DNA of 64,000 bases. It comes from Metellina segmentata. Its lineage: Eukaryota > Arthropoda > Arachnida > Araneae > Tetragnathidae. The stretch lies in the NCBI GenBank assembly GCA_947359465.1, contig OX375875.1, forward strand, positions 55,857,583-55,921,582, given 5' to 3'. Under the pieces are notes generated by a model. That model saw nothing but the letters and a program-made list of their open reading frames with translations. It searched no databases and was not told the DNA's origin. The translations under genes and the position numbers were made by a program. This document shows, piece after piece, positions 30,578 through 43,175 of this stretch (position 1 is its first letter; each line of letters starts with the position of its first letter).

Positions 30578-32084
30578 CTAGGGGGCTCCGCCCCCTGCTC
30601 GCTTACGCTCGCCAACCCCCGGGGATTGCTGCGCAATCCCATTTGGTTTGCTTCGCAAACCAACACTCCTGTCACAGAGTGAAACTATCTGAATAATTCG
30701 TATTATGCTGATTTCACTTTCCGGTTCATGACGTCACAGCGAGGGCTTCGCTGCGTCTCGCTTACGCTCGCCGACACCGGGGATTACTACGCAATCCGTT
30801 TGGTTTGCTTACTCAAACCAATACTTCTTTCGCAAGTGATTTAACTTTTTTTTGCTTTAACACTTAATGCACCCTAAACTAATAGCCGTATCAGTAAAAA
30901 ATCTTCTGCATCTTGTTCCCTGTACAACTTTAAGTAAACATTGTTAATATCCAAACTTTACTCTGTACTTTGTCGGTAAACTGTCTTGAGAACAGAGGGG
31001 AAAAAGCGAGCCTTTTTCCTCGCCAAATAAAAAGAAATCGTTTTTATGGCAATTGTTGCTACGATAAATTTGATATCTGGCAAACCCGATAGTCAAAAGT
31101 GTAACCCACTACTGCTTTCGGAAGCAGCTATGCGAACTGAAAAATACGAAATTTGTGTCACCAACTTTTGATTGCATCGAATTTATTTATGAACCAATTT
31201 TAAAAATAATTGTACCGTAAGAAAGAGTATATTCTGAGGTATACTGCAATATTTTTAAAATTAAAAACTAACAGTAATACTATACAGATATGACCATTTT
31301 AGTTTTGTATCGGAAGTTACGATCTGAAAGTTCCGAAAATTGTATGACCAACTTTTAATTGCATCGATTTTATTTATTAACCAATTTGAAAAATAACTGT
31401 ACCATAAGAAAGAGTGTAATGTAATGTATTCAGTGATGTTTTCAAATTTAAAAAATAATGGCTTTTGCCGTAGACAAAACGGTTTTAACAATAAGTAGCG
31501 AAAATATCCAAAGATTCCGAATTTTGTATGGCGAACTTTTGATCGCATCCAATTTAATTATTAACCGATTTCAAAAATAATAGTACGGTAAGAAAGAGTA
31601 TATTCTGAGGTATACTGCTATATTTTAAAAATTAAAAACTAATAGTAATGAGATATAGATATGGCAGTTTAAAAAAAAAGTAACAAAAATGTCCCGATTT
31701 TTCCTGAATTTCAAAAAAATATTATCAAGAACCAAATTTAAATTTCCAAAAAAACTCGACGAGCTGCAAAAATTTACGTTGAGAGGTACTCTTAAAAAAA
31801 AACTCACGACTGAAGACTGAAATTTTGAATGTGTTTTGCTCACTCGCGGAAGAAATTTCACTTCTTCAACTTTAACACTTAATAAAACCTAAACTAATAG
31901 CCGCATCGGAAAAAAATCTTAATAATTATCCAGGGAATACGATGAAGAACAAAGCATGTTAATTTCATATTTTTCCGATCAGTACTTTCTCGGGAAACCG
32001 TCTAAGAATGGAGCTAAACAACAAAATTTTCAATTCTTCGGCGGCGGCGGCGGCGGCGGCGGTAACTTTTTTTTAATATAGAGA
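30578..32084 (-). mobile_element. Helitron family 1, complete copy in the 171-bp array
   Basis: On the minus strand it runs from TCTCTATATTAAAAAAAAGT at 32084 to GGAGCCCCCTAG at 30578, with A before and T after. It shares hairpins, CpG-rich 3' end, body and GGC run with 23368-24707 and 62550 onward. It is 1,507 bp. A 95-codon minus-strand frame at 31261-31548 is kept in the copy at 63278-63565 with five differing residues, but it has no known domain and probably reflects recent common origin. It is non-autonomous. Confidence 0.9.
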
Positions 32085-32394
32085 TGAATATAGTATTAGG
32101 AATAATTTTACTCATCTCTTCGTTCTAAAAATTTTGCATATTGCACCTGCTGGCTCTATTTATAAATCACAAGAAATGGATATTTCACAACCTGGAAATT
32201 TGTACTGATCTCTCTAGTTGGAAAATCTACGGCCGATACCGTGTTTGTATATGAATATAATATTAAGAATAATTTTACTAACCACTTTGTTCTAAACACC
32301 TAGAAATGTTGATCCACAACCTACAAATTTATTCAGACCTCTCCAGCCGGGACTTCTGTGGCCGCGATTTCTGATTTTTATATGAATCTAGGTA

Positions 32395-32402
32395 TCTATC
32401 TA

Positions 32403-32443
<41 letters not shown>

Positions 32444-32885
32444 CTCTTACGTGGAATGCAAAAAAGACGTTATTTGTTATCGCGTGTTGGCAACACTGTG
32501 CGATTGTTTACCACGAAGCCTCACGCCTCAATTGAAATTATAGCGTTATCGGCTAAAATTTTATTGAAAAAAAAAAAGAATATTAGTCGAGCTGTTGCAG
32601 CTTACAACCGACATGCTAGGTATTCGATTTCCAAAGAAGCGCTTACATTTCAAAATTCACTCAAAGTTTTCATTTAAATTCCAAATTGTTCGAGTTCTGA
32701 TTCCAGAGGTACTGTATAATTTTTCTTTAATACAATAAATTTATATTTGAGAATTGTTTTTTTTTTGGAATATCGTAATTTGTAAACAACGTCTTTATTG
32801 ATGCGAGCGAAGCGAACCAATGAGGATTGTAAAGCAATCCTCCGGGGGTTGGCGAGGGTTAGCGAGCAGGGGGCGGGCAACCTAG
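32395..32885 (+). mobile_element. Small Helitron (third body type) in the 171-bp array
   Basis: The element begins TCTATCTATCTATATATATA after A at 32394 and ends CGGGCAACCTAG at 32885 before T. Its 3' 100 bp holds GCGAGCGAAGCG, GGATTG-TAAA-GCAATCC and GCGAGCAGGGGGCGGG, clearly related to the 3' end of Helitron family 1, while the 5' and central body is different. Removing it rejoins the tandem-repeat phrase GAATMTAG-GTAT-AGGAATAATTTT. At 491 bp it is non-autonomous; the frame 32456-32677 has no recognised domain. Confidence 0.8.
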
Positions 32886-33160
32886 TAGGAATAATTTTGT
32901 ATTCCTATGCTATTTACGGAATAACATTAGTGATCGGATAAAACAGCAAATATATCCCAGATTCCCCAGAGGGCAGAAGTTGCAATAGCTGATTTCTGAG
33001 TGGTCACGATTGTTTGGTTAAACAACTCAACTGTCAAAAAATTCTGCATAATCCCTGCTGCCTCCTTTGTTCTATATCCCAAGAAAAGGACATCCACCAC
33101 CAACAAATTTGTACTGACCCTGTCTAGTTGGGACATCTGCGACCGATACTGGGAGGCTAT

Positions 33161-36100
33161 TTTAACTGGTGTACCGCTCTAAACGCGGCTTCTCTGATCA
33201 AGCCGACACAAAGCAGACTTATTCCAGAATTCCCTAATTGGAGATCATAAAACAGCTTTCAAGTGATCAACTGTCCATAACTAACCCTAGAAGTACTATT
33301 ACTGCACTACATTTGACATAACATCGGTCATAAAGTTCTCGGCACTTGAAATAAACCCTCTTCATCTGACGTTACACTGACATTACGACCTCATAAATCT
33401 CAAGCCCCTTGAGAACACTCAAAATTCCATCGACATCTGGTTTTCAGTTGAAAGGCGACTTGAAAGACGCTAGAATTTTCCATTGAGACCACTGAGAACT
33501 GAGAGCGAGAAGACCATGCTCGCTAACCTCCGCCGAACCCTTCTTGTCCCATAATATCTATAACCTTCCTGTAAATATCTGTTAAGCTGTAGGATATTAG
33601 AATAAATGTTGTAGTGGTGAAACCCAAAGATCTTATTCCTTTACGCTATCATTTCATTTCTGTCACCACACCATTTCATACGGTACTCTGGATACTCTTT
33701 TAAATTAAAATTATTTCATTACTAGTATTATGTAGTAAAAATGTGAAATATGTTCCAACTTCTTATGACACTTAAATATTAAAATGTTGCATATACGCAT
33801 TTCTCTAATAATTATAAAAACTCTCATAATTAACCCCCCCCCCCACAATTAAAAAATTTCACAATTAATGTAAATAAAAACTAGATTGACAAATTTGTAT
33901 GACCCTACTATACGTAGTCTAATAGCAAACGTACGTAGTCTAGTACATAGTCTAGAAGCAAAGCAACCGGCATTTGTCAATAGCAATATAATTGTTGCTA
34001 TCAAAGTGGAAATATTTACACGTTTGTATTTTGTCTGACAAAATTATTGTATTTGAGTTACACATAATGGAGATTGTTGTACCTAAGAAACAGTCATACC
34101 TTGGGACAGTCGCTGTAAATAATAGAAGAGAATGGAATTTCGTTTGAGCAGGTTGGTAACACTGGGCTAGGATATCGTCAGTCACGCATGTTGTTTGAAG
34201 GGGTGCCTTCAACAGATAAGTCGTATTTTGCATTTTTCTATTTTTGACTGACTAAAGTAAGATGTTGAAGTAGTTTTTCTCGATTTTTCATCATTATTCA
34301 GTGTACTTTACAGACACACTGTTTAGAAATCACTTATACTGCTTTTCAAGAACTAGTTAAAATTTTTGTGGATCGTTCACCAACCTTGCTATATAGGCGA
34401 TCGAATTCAAAATGGACAGCTGGTGTACAAAGGGACACTTTTGCCTGCTGTACCTATGGACAAAATACTCTGCTGTCCCTACGTACAACAGTGGATCGTC
34501 AATGATCTCTTTCCAAGCTACTTTGAAATTTTCAGACTGTAATTTAATTCATAGGAAAAATGATTTAGATGTACTTATGAAAACAAACATTTACTGACAA
34601 AATGATAAAAAATTTCAGTTTCCTGTTTCTTTTGCCAGTTTTGCGTTAGGATAAGTTATTACACATTTATTGATACACTCAAAAGTAATATTCTAAGAAA
34701 AATACTAGCTTGCTGCGTTTCATTGTTAATGAAGAAGTCTGACATGATTGTGACCAGGGAAAAAAAATTTCACTGAGATGAGATTTTGTAGAAAAATTTT
34801 AGTCTGAAGCTTTTAAGGAAATTCTAAGGCTTTTGATATTATTTTTGCATAAGTACCTGATATATTGGTAAAAAAATCTTAATTTTTAGTGAGTAAAATT
34901 CTTTTTGATGATTTAATAACGCTGTTCAATAAAGGTTTGAATTAAAAAATTGTTTAGAATTTTTTCCATTTTTCATATTAATAAAAACGAAAATAGCCAC
35001 TACTAAAATAAGAGACAGGTAGCAGAGTACCTCTAGTTTAACATGAGTAGCAGCAAATCCCTCTAATTTTGATAGAAAAATTAGAAAATTCGAAATAAAA
35101 TTTGGTACATCTTGTGCGACATCTTCCCCTACAACAATTCTAAACACTTATAGAAACTACAACAAAACAACCTCTGTTCTGAGTCTAACAAAGTTGGACA
35201 AAGCCTACACTACCACCAAGATAGTATATTTGAAAACGGAAACATAACATTGAACTTACTTTGAATGGTACTAAAAAAGACGCTGAAGGTTAGTATGTTC
35301 TACTTCGCATAGTCGGATGTACTCCAAAACTAATGTTTGCATTTGGAATATCAGACAAGTGTTACCACTTAATTTGAATAAAAAGATAATTCTCATTGTT
35401 GAGGAAGTTAGCTAGTCATTGCTTTGAAGGCTGTGAGTACATCCTTGACCTTAGCAAATACACGCAAATGCATTTCATCCTTTATTTATGAATACAGCCT
35501 TGATGTCCATTACTAAACATCATAACACATTTGATCTGTCATTCTAAACGAAGGGTAAGTAAATGTCTATCCAATAGAAAATTCAACATCTTTCGCAAGT
35601 GGTGCAATAATGTTTTAAAATAGTTTTGGTTTTTTGATTGATTCTGCTATCAAAACGAACCGAGTTTGACAAAAATTGCATGAACTCCTTACAATCATAA
35701 GAATCTTTGAAAACAAAAATATACAAACTGTCTGAAAAATTCTTAACGTAATTTTTTACACTGATATAATTCCACTGTAAGTGTTCATTTTGTAACACAA
35801 TAATAGAACTCTGCTTTTGTGAATTTAAGTGCATTTGAAAAATTTAGTAAAAAAATATTTTTATTGGTTAAAAAAAATGAAACTGCTTTTAAGAGTTTTT
35901 TCGCTAATACTTCTCAATGTAAATTTACTTCAGAAAACCTCAAACCAATTCATAATGATTGCTTATAAAAATAAAGTAATTTTATCTTGGTAAAATTACT
36001 TCTGTGTGTGTGGTTAAACTATATCCATTAAACAAATTGCTTTTCGCGACTGTAAAACAGCAAAATATGTTTCACTTGAGCCGGAAATCTTTTTTATTCT

Positions 36101-36451
36101 CTCTCTTTTAGCATAAAAATTAAATCCTCAAATTGGTCAGGAGCTTACAGATTTCGGCTCAAAAGAAGTTTACTGTCAGACAATCTTTTACACAATACTT
36201 TTTAGTAAATATTGAATTTTATTTCCTGACACACAGATTAAAAAATACACAGATACATGAAGTCACAGATCGTCATAGACGTTTACACTGTTAATTTTGT
36301 TTTACCTAGATCTACTTTTAGGAAGTAGGACAAATGTTTGGCAGTTGAACATGGTCTAGCTTGACTTAGTTAATGCTAGTACCACTGCTAGACCATGCGT
36401 ATGAACTCGGACTAACTAGTGCTTGACTAATACAACAAAAAATGGTTGTTT
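33161..36451. other. Unassigned AT-rich DNA
   Basis: About 3.3 kb without recognised genes. At 33550-33620 an AATAAA signal stands in TAGGATATTAGAATAAATGT followed by GTAGTGGTGAAACC, which could be the end of an old LTR, but no partner LTR is seen. A C run (33834-33845) and three close copies of TACGTAGTCTA-like sequence (33910-33952) are minor simple repeats. Confidence 0.4.
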
Positions 36452-36620
36452 TGTCTAGTATGGTGCTAGGGTCATATTTGGACAAACTGTGCCAAACACG
36501 AGGCAAACAATGTCGAGCAATGGCCATACGCTCGAAAGCAAAATTTACTGACTCAATAAAGAGAAGCATATTCAGGGTAGGTTGTAAGAATCGAACTGCG
36601 GCCCCTCTAAGAAATAGAAG
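36452..36620 (+). repeat. Dispersed repeat B, copy 2
   Basis: GGTGCTAGGGTCATATTTGG, ACAAACTGTGCCAAACACGA and GTAAGAATCGAACTGCGGCC match 925-1060. The GAATCGAAC stretch could be a decayed B box. Confidence 0.5.
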
Positions 36621-39549
36621 GAAAATATTTAGCATAAATTTAGTCAAGAACTTGCACAATAGAATCCCATGGCTGGAATAGTCCTCATTCATTGGTCATG
36701 GTTACGATGTTCAAGGGTCGATGCTATTGGTCAGGAGATGATGATTTAACTTTTCGGTTCATGGATGAGCACGTGTCATCATGAGGAATGCCCTCCTACA
36801 AGACCTTTCCCCCAGAAATTCCAAGTCTCTCTTCTTGCTGGAGCCATCCGCAATAAAACCGAGCTTCATAATAAGTGCTCTGACCAATCCCAGCAAGTTT
36901 ACTCAAATAACCAATAGTCAATTATTGTGGTTATTTGACCCTTCTCAATTTCTTTTAGGCACAGTGACGTAAGTCCTGTTTGCGGTTAGATCGTGAAGTC
37001 ATGGAGACAGCGTTAGTAATATTTACTGCAAGTAATAGACTGAGTAAAACTTTATTGCACGATCATCTGTAAAAGTGGTTCGCAGTGTACCTTATCGACG
37101 ATTGCTTGAAAAGATTAACTTTAATTCGATACATAGGAGAATTGTGACTATACCCATACATCATGTAGGAGAAGGCGAGATTTATATACTTATAACTGAC
37201 CAAACACCCATGAGAAATGGTCTTTAATGAAAGCTCCTTGAAGCTACTGACAAATATTTACATTTACTTTAAAACCGGTTGACTCTTCAACTAAATGTTT
37301 TTAAACCCGAGAGTAAATAGTTGTAATGAAAACCTGTTCCCAGATATGTTACTCGCTGCACAATTTTTTTCCAACTCCTGACAATTGCTAACGCTCTAAA
37401 ATAAATTAGGCAACCCGTAAGACAAGGAGACAGTTTTTAATTAATTTTTTTTTTAAATAACGCATCGAGTAATGGATGACTGGACTAAGAAACGCGTACT
37501 TACAGGAAACTTGATTCCTTGCCCTTCAATTTATTTTTCTATTGCAAAAACTAAAATAGGTATAAACATTTCCAAACACATTTATCTGAGATTTGCTTCC
37601 AGAAACATTAAAGTAAAAAAAAAAGTTTTAACTTTCATGTCCGCTAAAATAAATTATAAAGCTAGATTTTCTTAAGTCTTGGCAAAGGAGCCAGTAGTGG
37701 AATTAAAACTTATCCACATAAGGAGAGGAAAAATTAAAAACCTTCTCACGTTAATGTCTCGGATTCTTTTTTTGTTATTCAACTTTCCAATCTAAGCGAA
37801 AATTAAATGTTTTTTATCATCGTAAGTGTTTTTTCCTTAAATTGAATGTGCAATTTTAAACCAAAATTCTAACGTGTTATTTTTTCCGTCACTTTTGCGT
37901 TAATTACTTTCCAGAGACGACGGACGTTTTTTTTTTCGAAGGGAGTTCTATGCTTTTCATCTACATTTGCATATAAAGTGGTATTTTAAAGTCGAAAATG
38001 AGATGAATTTTCAGAAAACATATCATGTAAGTCCTTATTTTTAGTGTAATTGTTTCCTAGATATCTGCTCGAGTTTCTTTCTTTCAGTTTCACTTAATTT
38101 GTAAGTAACGTATTAGCAATAAAGTATCTAAAAAGTTCTAAAAATTTAGATAAAAATAAGAGTAAGCATATAATCAACGTCAATGCCTACGTTTAGAAGA
38201 GGGGGTAATCAAGCAGTAAACTTTTTATTTAAGTTAGTAAGGTTAATTGGAATGCAAACTTTCCGCATTACGAATATGTCCTGCTCTATACGTTCGTGCC
38301 TGTTTACGCATAATAGAGTTGACGGTTTATAATTTCAAGTTTCTTAATCTTGTTTAGAATTTGTTAAAATAATAATTAACGACCAGGATTTGGTGCATTT
38401 CTTATGCATAAAACTGAATTATGACTTAGAATTACGCGTATCCACCTTTTGTGTGCATTTCAAAACACGTGAAACTTTAAATATGTATTACTTTTTAGCT
38501 TCACGTGCAAACCTTTTGTACGGAAATATAATAATTTCATTCTTATATCTGTTAATTGAGGCTATGAAAGCAAGAATGAACTAGTTCACCAGCATACTCA
38601 ATGCAGATAAATGCAATTTTACACCATTTTTTATATCCTCTTATTTATCCACAAGATGATTTGAGATGATGAAAATTTGTTTTTCAGTGATCAACACTAA
38701 GTTATTTTGCAATTTTAGAATACGTAAACTTGCACATTAAAAAATTAAAAGGTCTTAATAAAAGGTGATATTAAAATTTTCGAAAGAAAGAAGAAAATAC
38801 CCATGAAAGTATCAGCCTTATTAGTCCCTGTGTATAAAAACATATGACATACAAAGCATTTCTAAATGAATTTTCTCCATTTAACACAATATTTCTAAAA
38901 TTAAGTTATTTGCTGACGTAATTATTTGTTTTGATTGAGGAATTTTTCTTTTAGTTAGCAATTTTATGAAGTAAGAGTGAATGAAGTAAGTGTTTTTAAT
39001 GAATGAAAATATCAAATAATCGATTTCTTAATATTTCGTAACAAAATTTCCTTTTCTATTAAGTAATCAGGTGATCAATTTATAAAAAAAACATCCGCTG
39101 AATAGCATTTTGTGTTTTAATTTCAAATGTCTTAATTTAAACAAAACTGATTAAGTCTATATTCGTATATTTGGAAGTCGTAAATCAAACAATAGAATAA
39201 TAGCTGTTGTAAATTTTGATGGTTTGAAGTTGTATCTGTACGACAATCCCTTTCTTAACTCAAAACACAAAAAAATAATTTATGAGTTAAAATTTGAACT
39301 AAATATACTCGACACAGGCTCAGTTAAAATACTTTTATAATTCAATTATAGTTTACACATGAATTTTAAGTAATACTATTAAGTAATTTGCGGGGGGGGG
39401 GAGGATTTTGTATTTGACAAATGAAAAGACAACAGAGAGAACGAAAAAAAAATTATTTGAATTAAAAAGAAATTGAAAAGCATCGTATCATTTCAAAACA
39501 GATTATTTTGAGAGAAAAAATATTTTAGAGCAAAATCGTAAAAACATTT
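36621..39549. other. Unassigned AT-rich DNA
   Basis: No coding, tandem or inverted-terminus structure recognised apart from a G9-type run near 39392. Confidence 0.45.
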
Positions 39550-40130
39550 TTTGAGTAGGTGGGCTTATACCTTTCAGATAACAGTGATTAAATGAAAAAC
39601 TTGCTTTATGAATTAACTATTCTCCAGCAAACAGCTCCTGAGTTTTAGGCTCACAGATGGATTTTATGCCCAGTGATACCTGTGATTGACTAACAATTCT
39701 TGCTTAGAGGCATAACATACATAACTTTAATTATAAAAAATTATATGAAAAGGTGGACGAACCTTTCAGATAATAGTACTAAAATTAGAAATTTGCCTTG
39801 TGAAGTAACTATTAACAAGGAAACAGCTCTTGATGTTTACGCACACAGATGGATTCTATACCCAATAATACCTGTCATTGACTAGTAATTCGTTCTTAAA
39901 GGCTAAACATACACAACTTTAAGCGTAATTGTAAGTTACATGAGTAGGTGGACACACTTTTGAGATAATAGTGCTAAAATTAAGAATTCGCCTTTTGAAG
40001 TAACTATTCTCCAGCAAGCAGCACCTGAAGATATTCACATAAATGGAGCTTAAACCGAATAATAACAGTGATTGTATAGATACTCTTGCTCTTAAAAGTT
40101 TAATGAGTATCTCATAGACACTGTGTGTAC
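39550..40130 (+). repeat. Three-copy tandem repeat of about 194 bp
   Basis: The phrase GTAGGTGG...ACCTTTCAGATAAYAGT starts units at about 39556, 39749 and 39944. Each unit also has AACTATT(C/A)(T/A)CCAG(C/G)AA, CACAGATGGATT(T/C)TATRCCCA and a TGATTG/CATTGACTA end. Spacings are 193 and 195 bp and divergence is around 20% by eye. Confidence 0.8.
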
Positions 40131-41639
40131 TAAAGGTTTAAATAAGGGATTTATCTCAGCTCAAATATTATAATCGCAATCAAGGTAGATGTATAGAAGT
40201 GTCGAAAATGAATTTTCTTGAAATCATGCTTCCTTTCAATTCAGTCTATATGTGAAAGATATATTTAAAATAGCAGAGTCAGCAGGAAATAAAAGAAAAT
40301 TTTCCATTGTGACTGTTTATGACAACGGATGAGTAGAAAAATTTATAACTAATGAATATTTCAAAAGTTATGAATAAATTGTATACTCATCGAAAATAGC
40401 GAGATCCTAATAAACAAAGTAGATACTGTAAATAAATTGATTGTGTCGACTATTGCTAAAATTATACAAAGGAAACTCTAATTAACGTATCGTTTAAATA
40501 ATTATTTCCTGAGAAATAAAAGATCTTTAAGGTACCCAAGGCAAAATTACGAATTGCGAGCAGTGCTTATTCGAATGTTTCCAATGTTTCTTTTCTTGTC
40601 TGTCTCTTTTCTTGAGAAATGCATTAGGACATTTTCCTTGCTGTTACTTCTCTACTTTGTTACTGTTTTGTTCATAAAAAGACCATTAAAATGTTTATTC
40701 AGAGAGATTAGTGAGGGCAAATGAATGGGAAAACAACCACGGGATATATATTTTGTGTTACATTATTGAAGATTTCTCGTGCTTGAAGGGAAATGCTTTT
40801 TAAAGCTTTTAATGGATGCTTCTTGTAAAAGTGATGCAAAATATATTTTAAAAGAGGAACATCAGCTGAAGCATCTCATTTTTGAATGAAAAGTCGTTCG
40901 TTGGGCCTGATTTTTGTACATGAATAGGAATGGGATAATGTTCTTTGTAAGACTTTGTTATGGATATGGTGCTTGAATGGCTTTGAATAGGAGGAAAAAA
41001 GTTTTTGTTCATCATCCTTATAATCTATTTTGTGTTAAAATCTTGTTTTTGAAGAATTCGTTTTTAGTTTAAGCTTTAGAACTTACTATCAAGATCGGTG
41101 AGTAGAGCTGAAGAAAGAAGTAACGGAAATAAATGTCTAGTTATTTGAAAAACAAATTTAAGGTAGCATTTATTTGCAAATCTAGTCAATAACCGAAAAC
41201 AATTACAGAATAACCTTGATTGTCGAAGGTAATTGGAACAAGTCCGACTCGCGTAGAACCAGGAACTCGAATAATACGGAAGTAGTAACACTAAACAGTC
41301 AATACAGAATACAGAAAAAAAATTACCGTATTACATGTTACTCCTGAAGTGTTCATAAAGCCATTTTTAAGAATAATCTATATTACAATTTGAGTCTCAG
41401 AATGCATTTACTGTGATAGCTTTACAATAAATCTGAGCGAGAGTTACATACCTTTAAAACTTTATTGAAAAAGTCATTAATGCTTTTCTGTTTCTCTCAA
41501 ATTAAAAGCTTAAACAAAAACTTAGGATCAAATAGATACGGTCGGTTAATCGTATCCAGTATAATCAAGGTTCTACTGTATTATATGGTACTGTGTTTTA
41601 AAGAGCGAGAAAAGTACATTTAGTTCCATTGAACACTTT
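40131..41639. other. Unassigned AT-rich DNA
   Basis: No recognised feature. Confidence 0.45.
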
Positions 41640-42045
41640 AGTGAAAAATTTTCTAATTTGGTGGCAAGTGTACGCAATGTAATAGATACAAAACCTTGTC
41701 CGATTGATGAATAAATGGTTTGATCTTGTGAGGTTTGTAGGTTCCATAGCTCTTGTCACAAGGAGTTAATGAACCACTCTGTAGACATCTAGATGACAGC
41801 AAAGGGAATGACAGGTGACAATGGAACAGAAGCTTCTTTAGCGAGCTTACTGTCATTAAGTTCATTATCCTTGATGCCCAAGTGACTAGGCATCCAACAA
41901 AACTATGTATCGAATTATTCACTCTTCAGTGTCTACGAGGTGGTAAAAACATCCAACGAACGAGATGGCAAGTACTATCAAAATGCTCCAACTGTTCCAA
42001 TAAAATCATTCTGTCAGAGAATATACTAAATTGTTGGTGGGAACA
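41640..42045 (-). pseudogene. LINE RNase H and C-terminal relic (several breaks)
   Basis: In one minus-strand frame FSDRMILLEQLEHFDSTCHL (42030-41965) matches the retroelement RNase H segment with catalytic SDS. In another frame WMPSHLGIKDNELNDSKLAK then EASVPLSPVIPF (41900-41800) matches the WxPSHxGIxGNExAD..AK segment. Downstream QELWNLQTS (41755-41725) matches the W-x-x-x-W of jockey-like ORF2 tails. At least one frameshift and two stops separate these parts. The reverse transcriptase is not detectable upstream. It differs from the LINE at 9.2-11.2 kb. Confidence 0.75.
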
Positions 42046-42544
42046 TTTACACATATGCTGAAGAGCGGGATTGTATACTCTACCTAAAATAGTACTCCAT
42101 AACTGTAAAAGCATACACGGAGTAAAACGTTTGGGTAACAGGAAGCAGTGCCTCCATCTTCCGTTTAGTTTGCTGCTTACAATAAAAATCTCTCTCTTAC
42201 ACGTAAGTGAAATGTTTTCAAAAGATAATTTTAACATTTATAAAAAAGACACCAACCTGTCGTTTATTTTCAAAAATGCTTTAAAAGGAAATAAGTGAAT
42301 TTTAAATAACTTTATTTAGATGAATATATTTTGAATAAATAAAAATTTTTCATATAGAAAATTTGTTTGTATCGAAGCAATTCTGAAACATAAAATAATT
42401 TATATTCGAACTAAGTAAATAAATAGTTGCCATCGTCAGGGCAAACACACAAAAAGTATCCAACGTTTTTGCCAAATTTATTTAGTAATTATTCTGATAA
42501 AAAGGATCCCGCTTAGCTTAAATAACAGTGCCAGATTAAAGATA
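42046..42544. other. Unassigned DNA
   Basis: Probably upstream relic of the same LINE near 42050-42240, but no motif can be named; the remainder is plain AT-rich sequence. Confidence 0.35.
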
Positions 42545-42720
42545 GGTAGTTGAATTAACGTCGCACTGGAGCAATACAACTGGTCATTGGCGACGGTCCG
42601 GGATCAAATCCGAAGGGAGAGATCCGAGGACAACTCGCAATTTAGAGCCACGGTCAGATAACGAGGTCAACACCTAATATGACACTCCGCTATCTAAATT
42701 TCCACACTACATCAAAGTGA
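42545..42720 (+). repeat. SINE family A, best sense copy
   Basis: The most complete copy here: TAGGTAGTTGAATTAACGTC, GCACTGGAGCAATACAACTG, GACGGTCCGGGATCAAATCC, GAGAGATCCGAGGACAACTC, GAGCCACGGTCAGATAACGA and GGTCAACACCTAATATGACA in order. The GGTCCGGGATCAAATCC block may be a pol III B box. No clean target duplication was found. Confidence 0.75.
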
Positions 42721-42769
42721 GGAAACAAAAATATTTTACGTGCATCATCCCCAATAACACGAAGAGTCT

Positions 42770-42960
42770 TTGGTTGGATTGGTACAACCGTGGTAGCCTG
42801 TGGTAGGAGAGTAACGGATAGACATCCGTTACTCTATGTAACGGATTAACATCTTGAACATAGTAATGGATTAACATCCGGAACATAGTAACGGATTAAC
42901 ATCCGGAAGGCTCGAGTTCGAATCCAACCGAAGACCGTCGTGTGCAGAGGAGGCTGGTGC
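42770..42960 (+). repeat. tRNA-derived SINE head with expanded A-B spacing
   Basis: GGTTGGATTGG at 42773 can pair with AATCCAACC at 42922, like an acceptor stem. Between them are an A-box-like GGTAGCCTGTGGTAGGAGAG and a good B box GAGTTCGAATCC. Between the boxes lie a perfect hairpin GTAACGGAT/ATCCGTTAC and three tandem copies of a 25-bp unit GTAACGGATTAACATCCGGA+ACATA. AAGACCGTCGTGT after the B box is shared with the SINE at 51112-51569, so both belong to one tRNA-SINE group. Confidence 0.65.
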
Positions 42961-42999
42961 ACGGAAAATCTGCCGTGGTTTCAAATATCCCCACGTTGG

Positions 43000-43175
43000 A
43001 GTGGCGTGGAAGTTTGGAGAGTGAAGTGTCAGCTTAGGTGTAGTTCCTGTCATCTCACCGTGGTTAAAAGTTACTTGGTATTGCCCTTGTATTATATACT
43101 TTACCTTCGGATATGATCACGAACTATCGCCAATAACCCATAGTGTTGTTCCAGTACGATGTTAATTAAAATACC
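43000..43175 (-). repeat. SINE family A, antisense, leading into the 142-bp array
   Basis: Read inverted: AACATCGTACTGGAACAACA, TATGGGTTATTGGCGATAGT, TTTTAACCACGGTGAGATGA and TAAGCTGACACTTCACTCTC, which is family A in order. Its 5' end (43140-43175) is continuous with the first unit of the array, showing that the array unit contains the 5' part of this SINE. Confidence 0.7.

Larger units (their letters stand above)
30056..33160 (+). repeat. 171-bp tandem repeat array split by two Helitrons
   Basis: The landmark AATTCTGCATA...CAAGAAATGGATATTTCACA...CTAGT(C/T)(A/G)GGACTTCTG(C/T)GGCCGATAC recurs at 30281, 30452, 32130, 32300 (shortened) and 33040. The step from the first to the second is 171 bp. 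The step from the second to the third is 171 bp once the 1,507-bp Helitron is subtracted. A longer unit form, with AATAATTTTGTATYCYTATC and GAGTGRTCACGATT, stands at both outer ends (30110-30280 and 32888-33040). Units are diverged, so the array is old. It is non-coding. Confidence 0.85.

Noticed and set aside
31261..31548. Conserved Helitron-encoded protein (95 codons, also at 63278-63565)
   Set aside because: The two copies are so similar overall that conservation of an open frame carries no weight, and the composition is low-complexity AT-rich with no Rep or helicase motif.
33160..33660. Solo LTR
   Set aside because: There is an AATAAA and a TGGTGA-like stretch, but no TG...CA boundaries with a flanking duplication could be defined.
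41076..41291. Small minus-strand secreted protein
   Set aside because: A hydrophobic N-terminus in an isolated 71-codon frame is common in AT-rich DNA; no ATG context, cleavage signal or homologue is evident.
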